Of a stretch of DNA of 64,000 nt, positions 33,380 to 45,942 are shown in pieces. Positions within the stretch are counted from its first letter, which is position 1, and every line of letters begins with the position of its first letter. Origin of the DNA: Leuctra nigra (taxonomy: Eukaryota; Arthropoda; Insecta; Plecoptera; Leuctridae); NCBI GenBank assembly GCA_934045905.1, contig OW203771.1, forward strand, positions 1,364,001 through 1,428,000. The letters are read 5' to 3'. Position numbers and translations under genes: made by a program. Below the pieces are notes generated by a model. It saw only the letters and a program-made list of their open reading frames with translations. It was not told the origin of the DNA and ran no database searches.

Positions 33380-33915
33380 GCCGTTTTCGATATATGACGT
33401 CACTTCCGGTTTTAGCAATGGCGGCCGAAAATAATGTCGTCTTGAATTCATAATTATTACTCCTACACATTTCCAAAATTTGGTTGCAATCGGTACAGCC
33501 GTTTTTGATATATGACGTCACTTCCGGTTTTAACAATGGCGGCCGAAAATAATGTCGTCTTGAATTCATAATTATTAGTACAACACATTTCCAAAATTTG
33601 GTTGCAATCGGTACAGCCATTTTCGATATATGACGTCACTTCCGGTTTTAACAATGGCGGCCGAAAATAATGTCGTCTTGAATTCATAATTATTAGTACA
33701 ACACATTTCCAAAATTTGATTGCAATCGGTACAGCCATTTTCGATATTTGACGTCACTTCCGGTTTTAACAATGGCGGCCGAAAATAATGTCGTCTTGAA
33801 TTCATAATTATTAGTCCAACACATTTCCAAACTTAGGTTGCAATCGGTACAACCGTTTACGATATATGACGTCACTTCCGGTTTTAAAAATGGCCGCCGA
33901 GAACACTGCAACCTT
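33380..33915. repeat. 118-bp tandem array with CRE/ETS/YY1-like motifs (C3)
   Basis: About 4.5 units, period 118 (GGCCGAAAATAATGTCG at 33423, 33541, 33659, 33777). Each unit carries TGACGTCA, then CTTCCGGTTTT, then AATGGCGGCC. The overlapping open frames MAVPIATKFWK... are the array read on the minus strand. Confidence 0.85.
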
Positions 33916-34991
33916 GAATTTATAATTATTTACAAAGTACGTTTACTTATATCTATTTTAAAGTATAAAGTGGTGAATTTAGCGTCATTTAGCATATTTA
34001 TGGCGTCATTTCCGGTATAGGTCATAAAATGTGTGACGTCATTTCCGGTTTCGATATTTTAATCATCAAATATTACTGATTACATAAAGTTGACCGTCTA
34101 AATCGTTTAGCGCTGGTTTTGTTCTAATCTGTTTAGCCGTTTTTGAGACATGATGTCACTTCCGGTTTCAAAATGGCGGCTTCCGGTTGGTTTTATAACA
34201 AGTCAAATGAAATATCAAAAGTACAAACGTTACATAAATATCAAGACAATCGGATCAACAGTTGTTGCTGAAATGCAAATCGATGTATATTAAATTTCAT
34301 GACGTCATTTCCGGTTTATTTAAAATAATGTTCAGTCTTTTGATATTGATAATCCATATAGATGACCGTCTGAAACGATTGGCGCAAATTTCGTTCCGAT
34401 CGGTCCAACCGTTGACGAGATATGACGTCACTTCCGGTTTCAAAATGGCGGCACAAAAAATTCATGGGGACAAGGTTAAATCAGACGCCAAAAGTGCACA
34501 CGTGGTAAAAATGTGAGATCAATCGGTTCAGCCGTTTAGGCTGTGGCCTGTTTACCGGATTTGAATTCCAGGAGACTACTACTACTATGATTATTATTAT
34601 GAAAACCGCCCTAAAACACTGTTTTCACGGCCCTCTAGCGCGCAAAGGGCGTAACCTATTGTTCCCAAATTTGGTATATGTTGTAGGGTGGGCCATAGCT
34701 CGAAATTAAGATATTTCGCAACAATGTGAGATTTCTCAATTTTAAGATCCAGTAGGCCAAAAATGCCACTTTGATGCTTACAGTAAAAGTGGGTTTGCTC
34801 CAGCCTTTATATGAGAGTGTGCGCGCGCCGTACGACTTGGCTGGCGTGGAGCGACCGCTCCACTAGATTTCAAGAGGTTTCAAGTACCTATTTAATTTTA
34901 TTCCTGAGTTTGTTAGTATTCTACCGGGCAAGGGTAGTAGCATCTCAATGCAAAAAGCACAAATACAAAAAAAAAAAAAGAGATTTGTGCC

Positions 34992-35537
34992 TTAAGGAGG
35001 GACTAGCGAATTTCCTTATTCATGAGAAATCGTTTAAACTCTACATTAATATAGATAATTTAATTCTACACCATAATATGCCAAGAAAAAGTGGGCAAGC
35101 TGAACTAACTTCCGAGATATATCACTTCAAAGTATTGCTTTTAGCCTCTATTTTAACATGGCGGCCATGCTAGGAATGATTTTCGTACAGCTTCAAAATG
35201 GTTTGAGACTGACTTCCCGACATAAGAATTTTGTAAAAAACTGATATGTAGTGTATCAGATGCTCTAGTATTTTTTAAAATTTTTAGATATACATGTTCC
35301 TGAACGTTTTAATGAGCTAGGAGGGTTTTAGTGAAAATAACTTGGCATCACTGGTTGAAAGAGATGGCTCAGAGAACAGCTGTCTCATGACAGGTGCGCT
35401 CTGATTGGTTGTTTGGGATTTGAGGGAGGTGAGAATTGCAAATGCAGTGTTGCCACTTACAGTATCCACAGCCTTCTAACAGAACATTCGTGGTGTTTTT
35501 GAAGAAGGCTGTGATTATATCGCTAGTCCCTCCTTAA
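34992..35537. mobile_element. TTAA-flanked MITE, 538 bp, second example
   Basis: The element proper is 34996-35533, with TIRs GGAGGGACTAGCGA and the exact inverse TCGCTAGTCCCTCC, and TTAA on each side. It has the same length as the TTAA element at 10180-10717. It sits inside a family A Helitron-like 5' region: GTGCC before it and GCTTCAAGTGGAGACGCTCG after it belong together. Confidence 0.7.
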
Positions 35538-35574
35538 GCTTCAAGTGGAGACGCTCGCTACGCTTGCTCAATCA
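35538..35574 (-). mobile_element. Helitron-like family A, 5' terminal fragment
   Basis: GTGGAGACGCTCGCTACGC matches the 5' ends at 4268, 8088 and 9073. It continues leftwards past the TTAA insert (about 34920-34991, A-rich tract). The 3' end was not found. Confidence 0.45.
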
Positions 35575-36099
35575 CTATAATTCTGAATATTTTTTTATTC
35601 TGTATTTGTTGTAGTGTTTTTTTTATATCTTCTCGTCTATACCAAGGACGTTACTAAGATAATAAACATTCAAACAACAAAATTACACATCGTTTTTCTT
35701 AATAAAAATCATTTGAATCTACTGGTTATTTACTAGGGGCTTTACTAGGGGACTAGTATACCGGCATCGTATCAACTACCCTTGACAAAACTTCTTAATT
35801 GCTTGAATAGCGACTTCAACCCTTCAACCGTAGAATTGTTCGCTGTAAATTGTTTAGGAAATAATCAGTTTTATTCACCAGATTCTGATCAACAACTTCC
35901 TCTTCTTCCATCTTCTTCGATTTGCCGGACATTTCTTATATTCCTGGAAGAAGGAAAACAAACCTAACAATAAATGTGTAATCTAATGTGAAAACTAATT
36001 GTTGTATTACAACAAAAGAGGATAGAACAATATAGAAACTCATTATGATCCGTGATGTTTTTATATGGATTCCAGTTGACTCATAATTCGTTTATTATT
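35575..36099. other. AT-rich DNA without recognised gene
   Basis: Short open frames only; nothing recognised. Confidence 0.5.
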
Positions 36100-36305
36100 C
36101 GTATGCTTCTTAACGTCGCACTGTTATGCAAATAGGCTAATGGAGGATTAATGAAAACGATGATGATTGGTAGATGATTTTGCAGTATCGGTAGGACAGT
36201 GGGGAGGAGGCTGTCGTGGACTATCTCTAGAGAACCTACCCTGCATTTTCCTCTAGTCTTTGGAAGAACACATGCACAGTGGTGGAAACAAGATCGCCGC
36301 ACTCT
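36100..36305 (-). mobile_element. SINE S1, degenerate copy without tRNA head
   Basis: The minus strand shares the S1 body (a CCACGACAGCCTCC block, an ATCATCATC block, a CATTAGCC block) and the GTGCGACGTTAAG end with the SINE at 18660-18957. The tRNA-like head is missing. Confidence 0.6.
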
Positions 36306-36721
36306 GCTCTCTCAGACTCATATCATAAACATGTTTTGATATGGAGCAGAGAGAGATAGAGTACAAACAACTTTTTTCCAAACTAGATTCATTCAACGTT
36401 TTAAAATGGAAGAAATTTATTCTTGAACATTACATGCACTTGGAAGATGGAGAATTTAAAACTGTATTCAATCACGCATCTAAGTAAAATATTATTTTTC
36501 TGGCGAAGGAAAGTACTGCATATTTACCACTAAATTGGCTCATTGCCAACACAAACCGCACCACTCTGTTTAACCCTCCTGCCCCACCCCTATCGGCCTT
36601 CACCACTCTACCAGACTACCCCCGACCGGTGTCCCTCTGTTTGCCTCTACCTGTCACCTCCCTTGATATGAAACCAAATATAGGTGTAATTATGTCATCG
36701 CTGTAGCGTTTTACATTGATA

Positions 36722-36924
36722 AATTATTAAGGGGGGAAGAGCGTAACCCCCACTTCGATAGAATTCGCTGTAACTTTGCATTCTTATAGACAATTTCATT
36801 CTACACCAGAATATGGCCCCCAAAAACTAGCATCGTGAACTAGTTTTTGAGATAAACCCATATGTCTCCCAATGTTAGCTTATGTCAGCCAAGAAAAATC
36901 GTGCAATTTTTACGCTAAAATGAA
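36722..36924 (+). mobile_element. Left end of a third TTAA-type element, interrupted
   Basis: TTAA followed by GGGGGGAAGAGCG and a body with TCTACACCA...ATATGCC-like sequence that parallels 34996 onward. It runs into the start of C4 at 36925; the other half was not located. Confidence 0.35.
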
Positions 36925-39900
36925 TCCCAGAAAAAAACACTCCGTGTAAAAAAGGCAGCCAAGTCTCTTTACTTTAAAAAAATTCAACACCGAAAAGGAG
37001 TGATATCAAAAAAGGAGCCAAGACAATGACATTTCCAAATATTTAATCGTATTTTTGAAATAAAAGAATAAACACCGAGAAATACTTTACAAAAGGACTT
37101 GGCGCATCGTTTTTTTAAAGACCTCATTCAATACTAAAAGTGGAAAGAAATTTAAAGTAGGTACATTTTCCTCTTTCTATTAGAGCCAGAAACTATGAAT
37201 CAAGCTACTTTTAGTAATGGCTATTTTATAGTTTTGTCAATGGCGATAGTAGAAAGATTTCATGCTGTAATAGATAAGTAATATAAGGGTGGAAGAATTA
37301 AATAACAATTGGAAGTGGGCTCATACATATTCTTATAGCACTGTTAATATGGTGATATTAGAAGGGTATCTTTTCATACTTTGATCTTGACTGAAGGAAA
37401 TCATGAAACGTTGTCAAATAATTACGAACTGTCTTTGGAACACTATTATATATTTTTGAAGTGTCAAGTGTATAAAGTTAAAATTTTTAATAGAAATTCA
37501 ATGTGACTATGTACTTTGTGAAATGTTTTGTTATAAAATGTGGATTAATAGAAATGTATTTCATGATGAGAAGGTTTAACGCATGAGACTTAATTATGTT
37601 GACCACGATACAATATTACGAAGATAACTAACTATTGTGTATTTATAGAAAACATAGGCAACAAGTTTTATCGCGTACGTACATATTCTAATAGATAATA
37701 TTTTACAGTAGGTATATGTATAATATGTAATTGAAAGATGTTTCCCTTTTATTCTAAAAATTCTAAATTACGGTTGTATATCAATGGCATATGCTTATGA
37801 ATCAAAAAATGAATTTAAAAAACGATGCGCCAAGTCCTTTTGTAAAGTATTTCTCGGTGTTTATTCTTTTATTTCAAAAATACGATTAAATATTTGGAAA
37901 TGTCATTGACTTGGCTCCTTTTTTGATATCACTCCTTTTCGGTGTTGAATTTTTTTAAAGTAAAGAGACTTGGCTGCCTTTTTTACACGGAGTGTTTTTT
38001 TCTGGGATATCACTTCTTTTGTTAGTTTATTCATACAGCTTGTAGCACATGTCCGAGCAGGGACTAATTTCTTTAAAAAAATACGCCTCAACCGATTTGC
38101 TTACTAAGAAAAGTTGCGTTTGGTATAAGATGAAAATGATTATCCAAGAAGAATAGCTTAAGTCGTTATAATCGATCCAGCCGTTTTCAATATATGACGT
38201 CACTTCCGGTTTTGAAATAGCGGCCGAAAATAATGTCGTCTTGAATTCATAATTATAAGTCCTACATAATTGCACAATTTGGTTGCAATCGGTACAGACG
38301 ATTTCGATATATGACGTCACTTCCGGTTTAACCAATGGCGGCCGAAAATAATGTCGTCTTTTTATCCATAATTATAAGTCCTACATATTTCCAAAATTTG
38401 GTTGCAATCGGTACAGACGTTTTCGATATATGACGTCCCTTCCGGTTTTAACAATGACGGCCGAAAATAATGTCGTCTTTAATTCATAATTTTTAGTCCT
38501 CCATATTTCCAAAATTTGGTTGCAATCGGTACAGACGATTTCGACATATGACGTCACTTCCGGTTTTAACAATGGCGGCCGAAAATAATGTCGTCTTTAA
38601 TTCATAATTATAAGTCCTACACATTTCCAAAATTTGGTTGCTATCGGTACAGCCGTTTTTGATATACGACGTTACTTCCGGTTTTAACAATGGCGGCCAA
38701 AAATAATGTCGCCTTTAATCCATAATTATAATTCCTACATATTTCCAAAATTTGGTTGCAATCGGTACAGCCGTTTTCGATATATGACGTCACTTCCGGT
38801 TTTAACAATGGCGGCCGAAAATAATGTCGTATTTCATTCATAATTATTAGTCCTCCATATTTCCAAAATTTGGTTGCAATCGGTACAGCCGTTTTCGATA
38901 TATGACGTCACTTCCGGTTTTAACAATGGCGGCCGAAAATAATGTCGTCTTCAATTCATAATTATTAGTCCTACACATTTCCAAAATTTGGTTGCAATCG
39001 GTACAGCTGTTTTCAATATATGACGTCACTTCCGGTTTTAAAAATGGCGGCCGAGAACACTGCAACCTTAAATTTATAATTATTTACAAAGTAGGTTTAC
39101 TTAATATCTATTTAAAAGTATTAAGTGGTGAATTTTGTGTCAATTATCATATTTATGACGTCATTTAGCATATTTATGACGTCATTTCCGGTATAGGTAA
39201 TAGGAAAACAATCTAGTTGATACTTTATGAACGACCATCTGAATTCATAATCCCTATATTTCCGTGAAATCGGTCTTGCCGTATGTAATATATGACGTCA
39301 CTACCGGTTTCATTTAGTGGTTCCTGCCGCCATTTCCGGTACCGTTAATTTGTTTATTCATTTTTCACAATTGAGTTTCAAAAAAAGTTGCAGAATGAAT
39401 ACGCAGGAGCTAGTTCAGTTGCAAACGGTACAGGCGTTTTAGATATATTACGTCACTTCCGGTTGCAGGAATGGCGGCCGAGAACACTGCCTCCTTGAAT
39501 TTATAATTTGTATTGTCTATGTTACAATGTAAGTTACTTATGTATGTATTTTAAGTATAATTTGTTGAAATAAGTTAAATATTGCGTATTTATGACGTCA
39601 CTTCCGGTTCAGAAAATAAGAAAATAATAATTTTTTTATTGATACTTCATAGAGATGACCGTCTAAATCGAATGGCGCTAATTTCGTTCTAATCGGTCCA
39701 GACGTTTTTTAGATATGACGTCACTTCCGGTTTAAAAATGGCGGCACAAAAAATCACAAGAGGCAAGGTATCATCAGACGCCAAAAGTGCATATGTGGTA
39801 AAAATTTCAGGTTGATCGGTTCAGCCGTTTAGGCTGTGGCGGTGATAGCAACGTTTCCTGATATCTGAATCATCATCATCAGATAGCTTTTAAAAGGGGT

Positions 39901-40179
39901 GTAATTTCACTGTTTTCACGGCCCTCTAGCACCCAAACGGCATAACGTATTGTTCCCAAATTTGGTATATGTTGTCAGGTGGGCCATAGCTCGAAATTAA
40001 GTTATTTCGCAACAATGTGAGATTTCCCAATTTTGAGATCCAGTAGGCCGAAAATGCCATGTTGTTGCTTACAGTAAAAGTGTTTCGTCTGCTCCTCAGT
40101 TTATTAGGCATTTACGGTATGTTGAGTGAGTGTGAGTGTATAGTACGACTTGGCTGGGTGGAGCGACCGCTCCACTAGA
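36925..40179 (+). mobile_element. Helitron-like family C, copy C4 (3.25 kb)
   Basis: Starts TCCCAGAAAAAAACACTCC after A and ends in hairpin GTGGAGCGACCGCTCCAC, then TAGA and T. The 5' inverted repeat (36925-37125 against about 37810-38010) encloses 0.7 kb. This is followed by an eight-unit 118-bp array (38220-39060) and further CRE/ETS blocks. It lacks the SINE and family A inserts of C3 and so serves as their empty site. Confidence 0.75.
38165..39065. repeat. 118-bp tandem array with CRE/ETS/YY1-like motifs (C4)
   Basis: Eight units at 38222, 38340, 38459, 38577, 38695, 38813, 38931 and 39049. Most carry TGACGTCA-CTTCCGG-AATGGCGGCC. The expansion relative to C3 (4.5 units) shows the array grows by tandem duplication. 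Confidence 0.85.
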
Positions 40180-40882
40180 TATCTAATTTTTTAGTGTCGA
40201 TAGATTTTAACAAAAAAACTTATTTTCTAGTAGACATATGGATAAATTATCAGGAAAAAAATCCATCCAAAACTATTTTAAAAGTTAGACAGCAAAAACT
40301 AAATCATTTTCCTATACCTCCTGTGTTAAAAATTTCCTCATCTTCTGAAGGCATCAAATTGAAAACTCAATATAAGTCATGGGTTGCAAGTTACATGACA
40401 TTTTATGAATCCTTCATACTTAAATATAGTTAAAATATTGGAAAAGTTATTAAATATTGCTAATTTCAGTAAAAAATATTTTCGGGTTGTGGCATTCGAT
40501 GTCCCCACCTTAAGTAATAATGTAATCCACTCATCCGTCGAAAGTCATGTATACTTTTAGGTGTGAATCACTGTCAAGATCCTCTCCAACCATTTATCAA
40601 AACTTATCAGAGTATGTCTTAGAAGTCGGCTGCACTACAACTACATTCGCGTGATAATAATTCTAAATATCATATTCTAATATTTTCATTAATGATGACT
40701 CTTAAAACAATGTTACAATTCATGAACAGTGTTTAAGAGTGGTAATTTTATTTGTAGCTGACTCCTTAACACAATGCTTCATTTAGGCCCAGTCTTTCAA
40801 TACTCTGCTAAAGTCTCAATTAGCTCTTAACAGTTAGTTAGTGGTCATTCTAGAAATGTCATTGGTTGTTGCCATGGCAATA
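40180..40882. other. AT-rich DNA; left flank of the TA element
   Basis: No gene. The last 60 bases (ATGTCATTGGTTGTTGCC) match the repeat segment near 1960. Confidence 0.5.
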
Positions 40883-40884
40883 TA

Positions 40885-42452
40885 CAGTAAGCGACAGGGC
40901 AATTTGAACCCCAGGTATAATTTCCACCCCTACTGAACCTTCCCCCACCATGCTACCACGCTGCCGAGCTGCAATCTCGCCGAACAACAAGACCTGTCAA
41001 AACAAATTGACATGGGTCGATATCCAACCACCTCATTAGTTACAAATATTATTTTAATGCGTTTTTGCTCAAAATGATTTAGTTTTTGTCAGATTATTAT
41101 ACTGCCTTAAAATTGAATGTCATACCTCTTTTAAATTTAAAAAATGGTCAATATTTGACTAAACTACGGAAAAAGGTATATCACTGCAAATACAGTTGGA
41201 AATTCGATTTGTCACGGTTTATAGCCCATAATAAAGTTGCGTTTGTTTGTTTGTTTGTTTGTTTCATGAAGTTATATAAACGATCGACCAGACAGTTAAT
41301 AATTGCTAGATTGTATGACGCAACTCCAATTGCATTCATTCAATATTATTGGACAAACATTGATTCTTCAAATCAATAGTTGTGCATGAATAATTCAAAT
41401 TATAGTCGCAAATTTTAACAACGAATGAAGATGAATGAATCGCCGTGTTAGTCTTTCACACCAAGTCCAGGATTCTGCTTACGCAAGTTTGCATACACTG
41501 TCAAAACTAAACGACGCTCTTGGCTTGACACTGGCTTCCCTTTCGATCGAGCACTCAAATATTTGTCGGGCGATTGGTCACGAGCTTGATGGTCTGCCAT
41601 GGCGAGTGAAAAACACCCACAAGAGTCAGCTGTACTAAAAGATAAACATTGGTGATAATATTACCTAAATATCGCTATAACTATTGAGTCAACTCATTCA
41701 AGATCCGCCGTCACATCCTCATTCCTTAGCAATGATCAGATATTAGACCATCTTGCAAGATAAAACTTTATTTACCCCAAAGAAACTAATAAATTAGCTG
41801 TCAAATTATTACGTTTCTTTGATGATGTATTTGAATATCATGATATTCAAATTGTGTATTGTAACATAAAATCATCAGACGCTGCACACAAACTGCTTGG
41901 AAACACGGCGATTCATTCATCTTCATTCGTTGGTAAAATTTGCGACTATAATTTGAATTATTCATGCACAACTATTGATTTGAAGAATCAATGTTTGTCC
42001 AATAATATTGAATGAATGCAATTAGAGTTGCGTCATACAATCTTGCAATTATTCACTGCCTTGTCGATCGTTTATATAACTTCATGAAACAAACAAACAA
42101 ACAAACGCAACTTTATTATGGGCGACAAATCGAATTTCCAACTGTATTTGCAGTGATACACCTTTTTCCGTAGTTTAGTCAAATATTGACCATTTTTTAA
42201 ATTTAAAAGAGGTATGACATTCAATTTTAAGGCAGTATAATAATCTGACAAAAACTAAATCATTTTGAGCAAAAACGCATCAAAATAATATTTGTAACTA
42301 ATGAGGTGGTTGGATATCGACCCATGTCAATTTGTTTTGACAGGTCTTGTTGTTCGGCGAGATTGCAGCTCGGCAGCGTGGTAGCATGGTGGGGGAAGGT
42401 TCAGTAGGGGTGGAAATTATACCTGGGGTCCAACTTGCCCTGTCGCTTACTG
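40885..42452. mobile_element. TA-inserting element with about 550-bp TIRs
   Basis: Ends CAGTAAGCGACAGGGCAA in inverted orientation; arms 40885-41438 and about 41904-42452 are nearly identical. The flanking TA (40883-40884, 42453-42454) occurs once in the empty homologue near 1990, so the TSD is TA, as for Tc1/mariner. The 465-bp centre has one 67-codon plus-strand frame (41435-41638) with no recognised domain and no DDE motif, so the element is non-autonomous. Confidence 0.85.
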
Positions 42453-42454
42453 TA

Positions 42455-43201
42455 GTCCTAATTGACTGTATACAAATTAGCAAGGCATTGAAGAACGGCC
42501 CTTAATTGTTTACATATTAATATATACTCATACTAATGACGTAAATAAAGCTATGCAATGGCCAAATTTCGTGTTCAATGTGACAAACTGCAAAGAAGCA
42601 ATATTTTGCACTTTTAATGTAAGTTTATGAACTATATTTTGCTTTTACCTGCAGTGTTTTAGTGTTAATTCGAGGAATGTCATTTTCTGTTGTCATGAAA
42701 ATATTGTCCCAAACAACTCTTTAAAATTAACAGAGCAATTGTAGTACTTATGATTCAAATATTATGAATATTATGAATTATAAGTACTTGAATTTACCTC
42801 TTGGTTACAGCGGATTGTAGGAATTCTAAGATAAACTTTACCTTGAATGAAGTGAAGTGTTGCTAACTTCACACGCAATGAACTGTCACGTGACCTGAAT
42901 GTGTTGATTGAAATATGAAGTTATTGAATAGAAACAGCAGCTGTTGTCTCGCTCTCTCCTTCTCTAACTGATAGTGATATGTTGCTTCTCAATCAATATG
43001 TATACCAAACACTCAAGTACTCTTTGCATATCATACCTTGCTGATAACAAGGTGCTATTTTTATTAGAATATTGATTGCTTATCAGTTGCTCTTAATTAA
43101 ATGTAGTACATCGGTACAAAGTTTTGCAAAGCAACTAATTGAATGTAGGAATATAGAAATGTGACATTACCAGCCATTTATTTTCAGTTAATTAATACAT
43201 A
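42455..43201. other. Non-coding DNA right of the TA element
   Basis: The first 60 bases continue the repeat seen near 1995-2030; a weaker relative recurs near 42680. No gene recognised. Confidence 0.5.
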
Positions 43202-43520
43202 TCCCAGAAAAAACACTCCGTGTAAAAAAGTCAGCCAAGTCTCTTTACTTTAAAAAAATTCAACACAGAAAAGGAGTGATATCAAAAAAGGAACCAAGTC
43301 AATGACATTTCCAAATATTTAATCGTATCTTTAAAATAAAAGTATAAACACCGAGAAATAATTTACAAAAGGACTTGGCGCATCGTTTTTTTAAAGACAT
43401 TACCAATTATTGTCAAGTTGTATAAGTAGGGTGGGTCATAGCTCCAAATTAAGATGTTTTAAAACAATGTGGAATTTTCTATTTTTAAGAATTAATAGGA
43501 TGAAAAGGTGTTCTTTAGGT
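43202..43520 (+). mobile_element. Helitron-like family C, internally deleted copy C5
   Basis: Starts TCCCAGAAAAAACACTCC after A and keeps one 5' arm to about 43405. It then jumps to the 3' region (AGGGTGGGTCATAGCTC...AATTAAGATG), which in full copies lies shortly before the terminal hairpin. The end is degenerate. Confidence 0.55.
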
Positions 43521-43554
43521 GTTCTTTTGGTAATTATGTTTATTTAACGTTGTG

Positions 43555-43690
43555 TTGATTAGGTGTTATATAACATGTGATCACGATCGCCTGTGATCAG
43601 ACTCGAACCCGAGTCTCTGACAGCTGTCCCGTGATCACTCAGATAACAACCAATGCATTGACCTACAATCTGTTATCAGTAAACACACCT
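43555..43690 (-). mobile_element. Possible tRNA-derived SINE
   Basis: The minus strand has a B-box-like GGTTCGAGTCT preceded by a weak A-box-like stretch, in a region with TGATCAC inverted repeats. No TSD was established. Confidence 0.3.
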
Positions 43691-45246
43691 TGTAGCTGCC
43701 ATGAATGAGTATGAATGCTATCACCTTTACTCGGTTATTTCTCTATTAGGTGTGAATTAATAAATTATTTATTGATATCTCCATTTTATAAAAGTACAAA
43801 TTATGTACTTAAAACTATTTGTAACAATTCAATTATTTTAACCTGACTGAAATTACTTAATTATTGGTAGGTAAGTCTGAAGGAATCAAGTCTAGTTCCT
43901 GATAGAGCATTGATCCTGGTAATTCAGGATTAAGGAAGACGAAAAGGATTCAAGGATCATCCAAGTTTAATGAGTGTTATATTATTTGTATGTTCAGTGA
44001 TATGTTTTGTGGTTCACTCATCCACGAAAGCAATATTGGCTGGAAAAATACAATCAACAATTTCATAAACAATGAATATACTAATTGCCATGCTTCTGTA
44101 CGTACAATACAAACTGTTGTGGATAGATTTGAGTTATCAAAATACAAATTAAAAGTCTTGAAATAAGTTTTTAAATAATTAAAAATATAGTGAAATTTAT
44201 TTTATTAATATCGATAATATGTTGTAAAAAAAAACATTTGTAAAAAAGCGCCAAGCTCCTAAACGACTAAATGGATTGAGATCTAAGAGGAGGGCCAAGC
44301 AAAATTTTAGAACATTTTCGTCTACAAAATTCGTGAAATCATTTTGGCCAGATACTGCCGCCAAGCACAACATTAAAAACCTACCGTTTTGTCCAAATTT
44401 GACATGAAAGAAGCCACCAAATTACATATGTAAACCGTGACAAGAAACAAAAAAATTATTATAATTTAAAAAAATAGAAGGTAAGTAAATAATTAATTCA
44501 TCGTTTCAATAAATAAACAAATTAAAAAATGAAATGAAATTAAAATGAACATTAACAAAAAAAATATTGGCGCATTGCGTGAAGAGGGCGGGAAAAATAA
44601 GAAAATTAATTATTACAAAGATGTCAAGGATTCCAATACCGGCTTTCCACACCAACATGGGGATTTTTCTGGCTTCTTTTGACGCTGACCCTACATGGTC
44701 AGTGCAATTCAATGCTCCAAGTTTCATTTGTATTATTATACAATTATTATTACACGCTTCATTATAAACATTTGGTAAACCATGAAAATATAATTCAATA
44801 AATAATAGTTCACCGTAGCGAAAAGCACGAAAAACACAAATATAAATCTATGTAACAATTGTAAAATACACCACATCAGAACTCATCAGAGAGCAGCTAC
44901 ACAATATTTATTTTCATTATTAATTCTAAATTCAAGAGAAAGTATGGGAGCTAGAGAGTACAAATAGTAAATTTGGTGAGTGATACAGATGTGTTTGAAT
45001 CTGGATTTAAATATTTGGGTTGGTCTGTGGGATTTATGCCAAGCAGAGTGGGTAAGGAGCGCACAATGTAAATTGTTGGCATTAATTTGAAATAATTATA
45101 AGCAATAAAACTGAACACAGAACAGAACCCGGGCCGAACAAAATGTACATAAATCTGTTCTGATTGTAAAGCAATGAAGACACGTTCTAGTTTGACAACA
45201 TGCAGAAGGAACAAAGTGCTGCCCAGGACAAGATATGTTCCTTGAT
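43691..45246. other. AT-rich DNA without recognised gene
   Basis: Only short frames; overlapping frames on both strands near 44510-44770 show no family. No transposon ends recognised. Confidence 0.5.
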
Positions 45247-45421
45247 GTTGTGGGGAGCTTAAACCCCGCACGGCGATTATTTAGTTTCGAACACAATCGG
45301 AACGATACGGGACTCTGAAATAACTCATTTGGAGAGAAATGATCTAGTTGAGCTAAGTAAATTCTTCTATAAATGAACACACTTGAAATTGGAATTTTAA
45401 GACAAATGTACATAAGCATCA
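45247..45421 (-). repeat. 3' flank of ankyrin gene copy 2
   Basis: Matches 4920-5084 on its left part and 18185-18210 (ATGTACATAAGCATC) on its right part. It is thus the uninterrupted version of the site occupied by the Foldback element in copy 1. Confidence 0.75.
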
Positions 45422-45886
45422 AGGGGCTGTTCATATGAAGTATGTCACGCAAAATTGACCACTTTTTACCCCCCCCCCCCCCCCCCCCCTTGTCAAAGTT
45501 ATCACACTTTTTACAACCCCCCCCCCCCACCCTAAAAAGTATGTCGCAACTGCAGACCCCCCTGAACAAAAAAGTTATTTAATTGTGGCAGAGAAAAAAA
45601 TGCATCGATAGAATGAGAAAACAAATAAATTGATAGAAATATATTACTAACTATTTATAACTTGGTATTACTTGGTATTATCCTAAAAAGAGTCTCAGAA
45701 AATTCAAATCTCAGTTGTGATTAATAAATGTGATATTTCTTTTTGCTCAAACATATAGGTAGTACATCACAAAATGGATACAACAAATGTGACATCACCC
45801 TTGTCCACCCACCCTCCTGTCACAGATTGTCACAGTATAACATACCCCCACCCCTGAGGTGTGACATACTTAATGAATAATCCCCT
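45422..45886. mobile_element. MITE with AGGGG...GTATGTCAC termini
   Basis: Left AGGGGCTGTTCATATGAAG and right (inverted) AGGGGATTATTCATTAAG, both continuing GTATGTCAC. Two C-runs lie inside (about 45471-45489 and 45516-45527). The homologous site of ankyrin copy 1 (about 18208) lacks it. Confidence 0.7.
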
Positions 45887-45942
45887 GGATAAAGTGATAG
45901 ATACTTGAGATTGAATCTCGCCATGGACATCATGTCACGTGA

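Larger units (their letters stand above)
30597..34867 (+). mobile_element. Helitron-like family C, copy C3 (4.3 kb with nested inserts)
   Basis: The 5' end ACCCAGAAAAAAACACTCC is a one-base variant of the TCCC start. The 3' end is hairpin GTGGAGCGACCGCTCCAC, then TAGA and T. The 5' half is a 205-bp inverted repeat (30597-30800 against about 33000-33206) enclosing about 0.7 kb plus two later inserts: a tRNA-like SINE (30992-31181) and a family A copy (31666-32986). Both inserts are missing from sister copy C4. The second half carries a 118-bp tandem array and degenerate CRE/ETS blocks. Confidence 0.75.

Noticed and set aside
33366..33911. Overlapping minus-strand ORFs (TDCNQILEMC, SAAIVKTGSDVIY) here and at 38381-39065
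   Set aside because: They follow the 118-bp array and appear in staggered copies; this is repeat read-through, not protein genes.
45471..45527. G/C homopolymer runs here and at 9463, 9611, 16029, 16440, 47672, 60890 and 62588 as regulatory G-tracts
   Set aside because: They lie within MITEs or next to element ends, and run length is unreliable in assemblies; no function can be supported.
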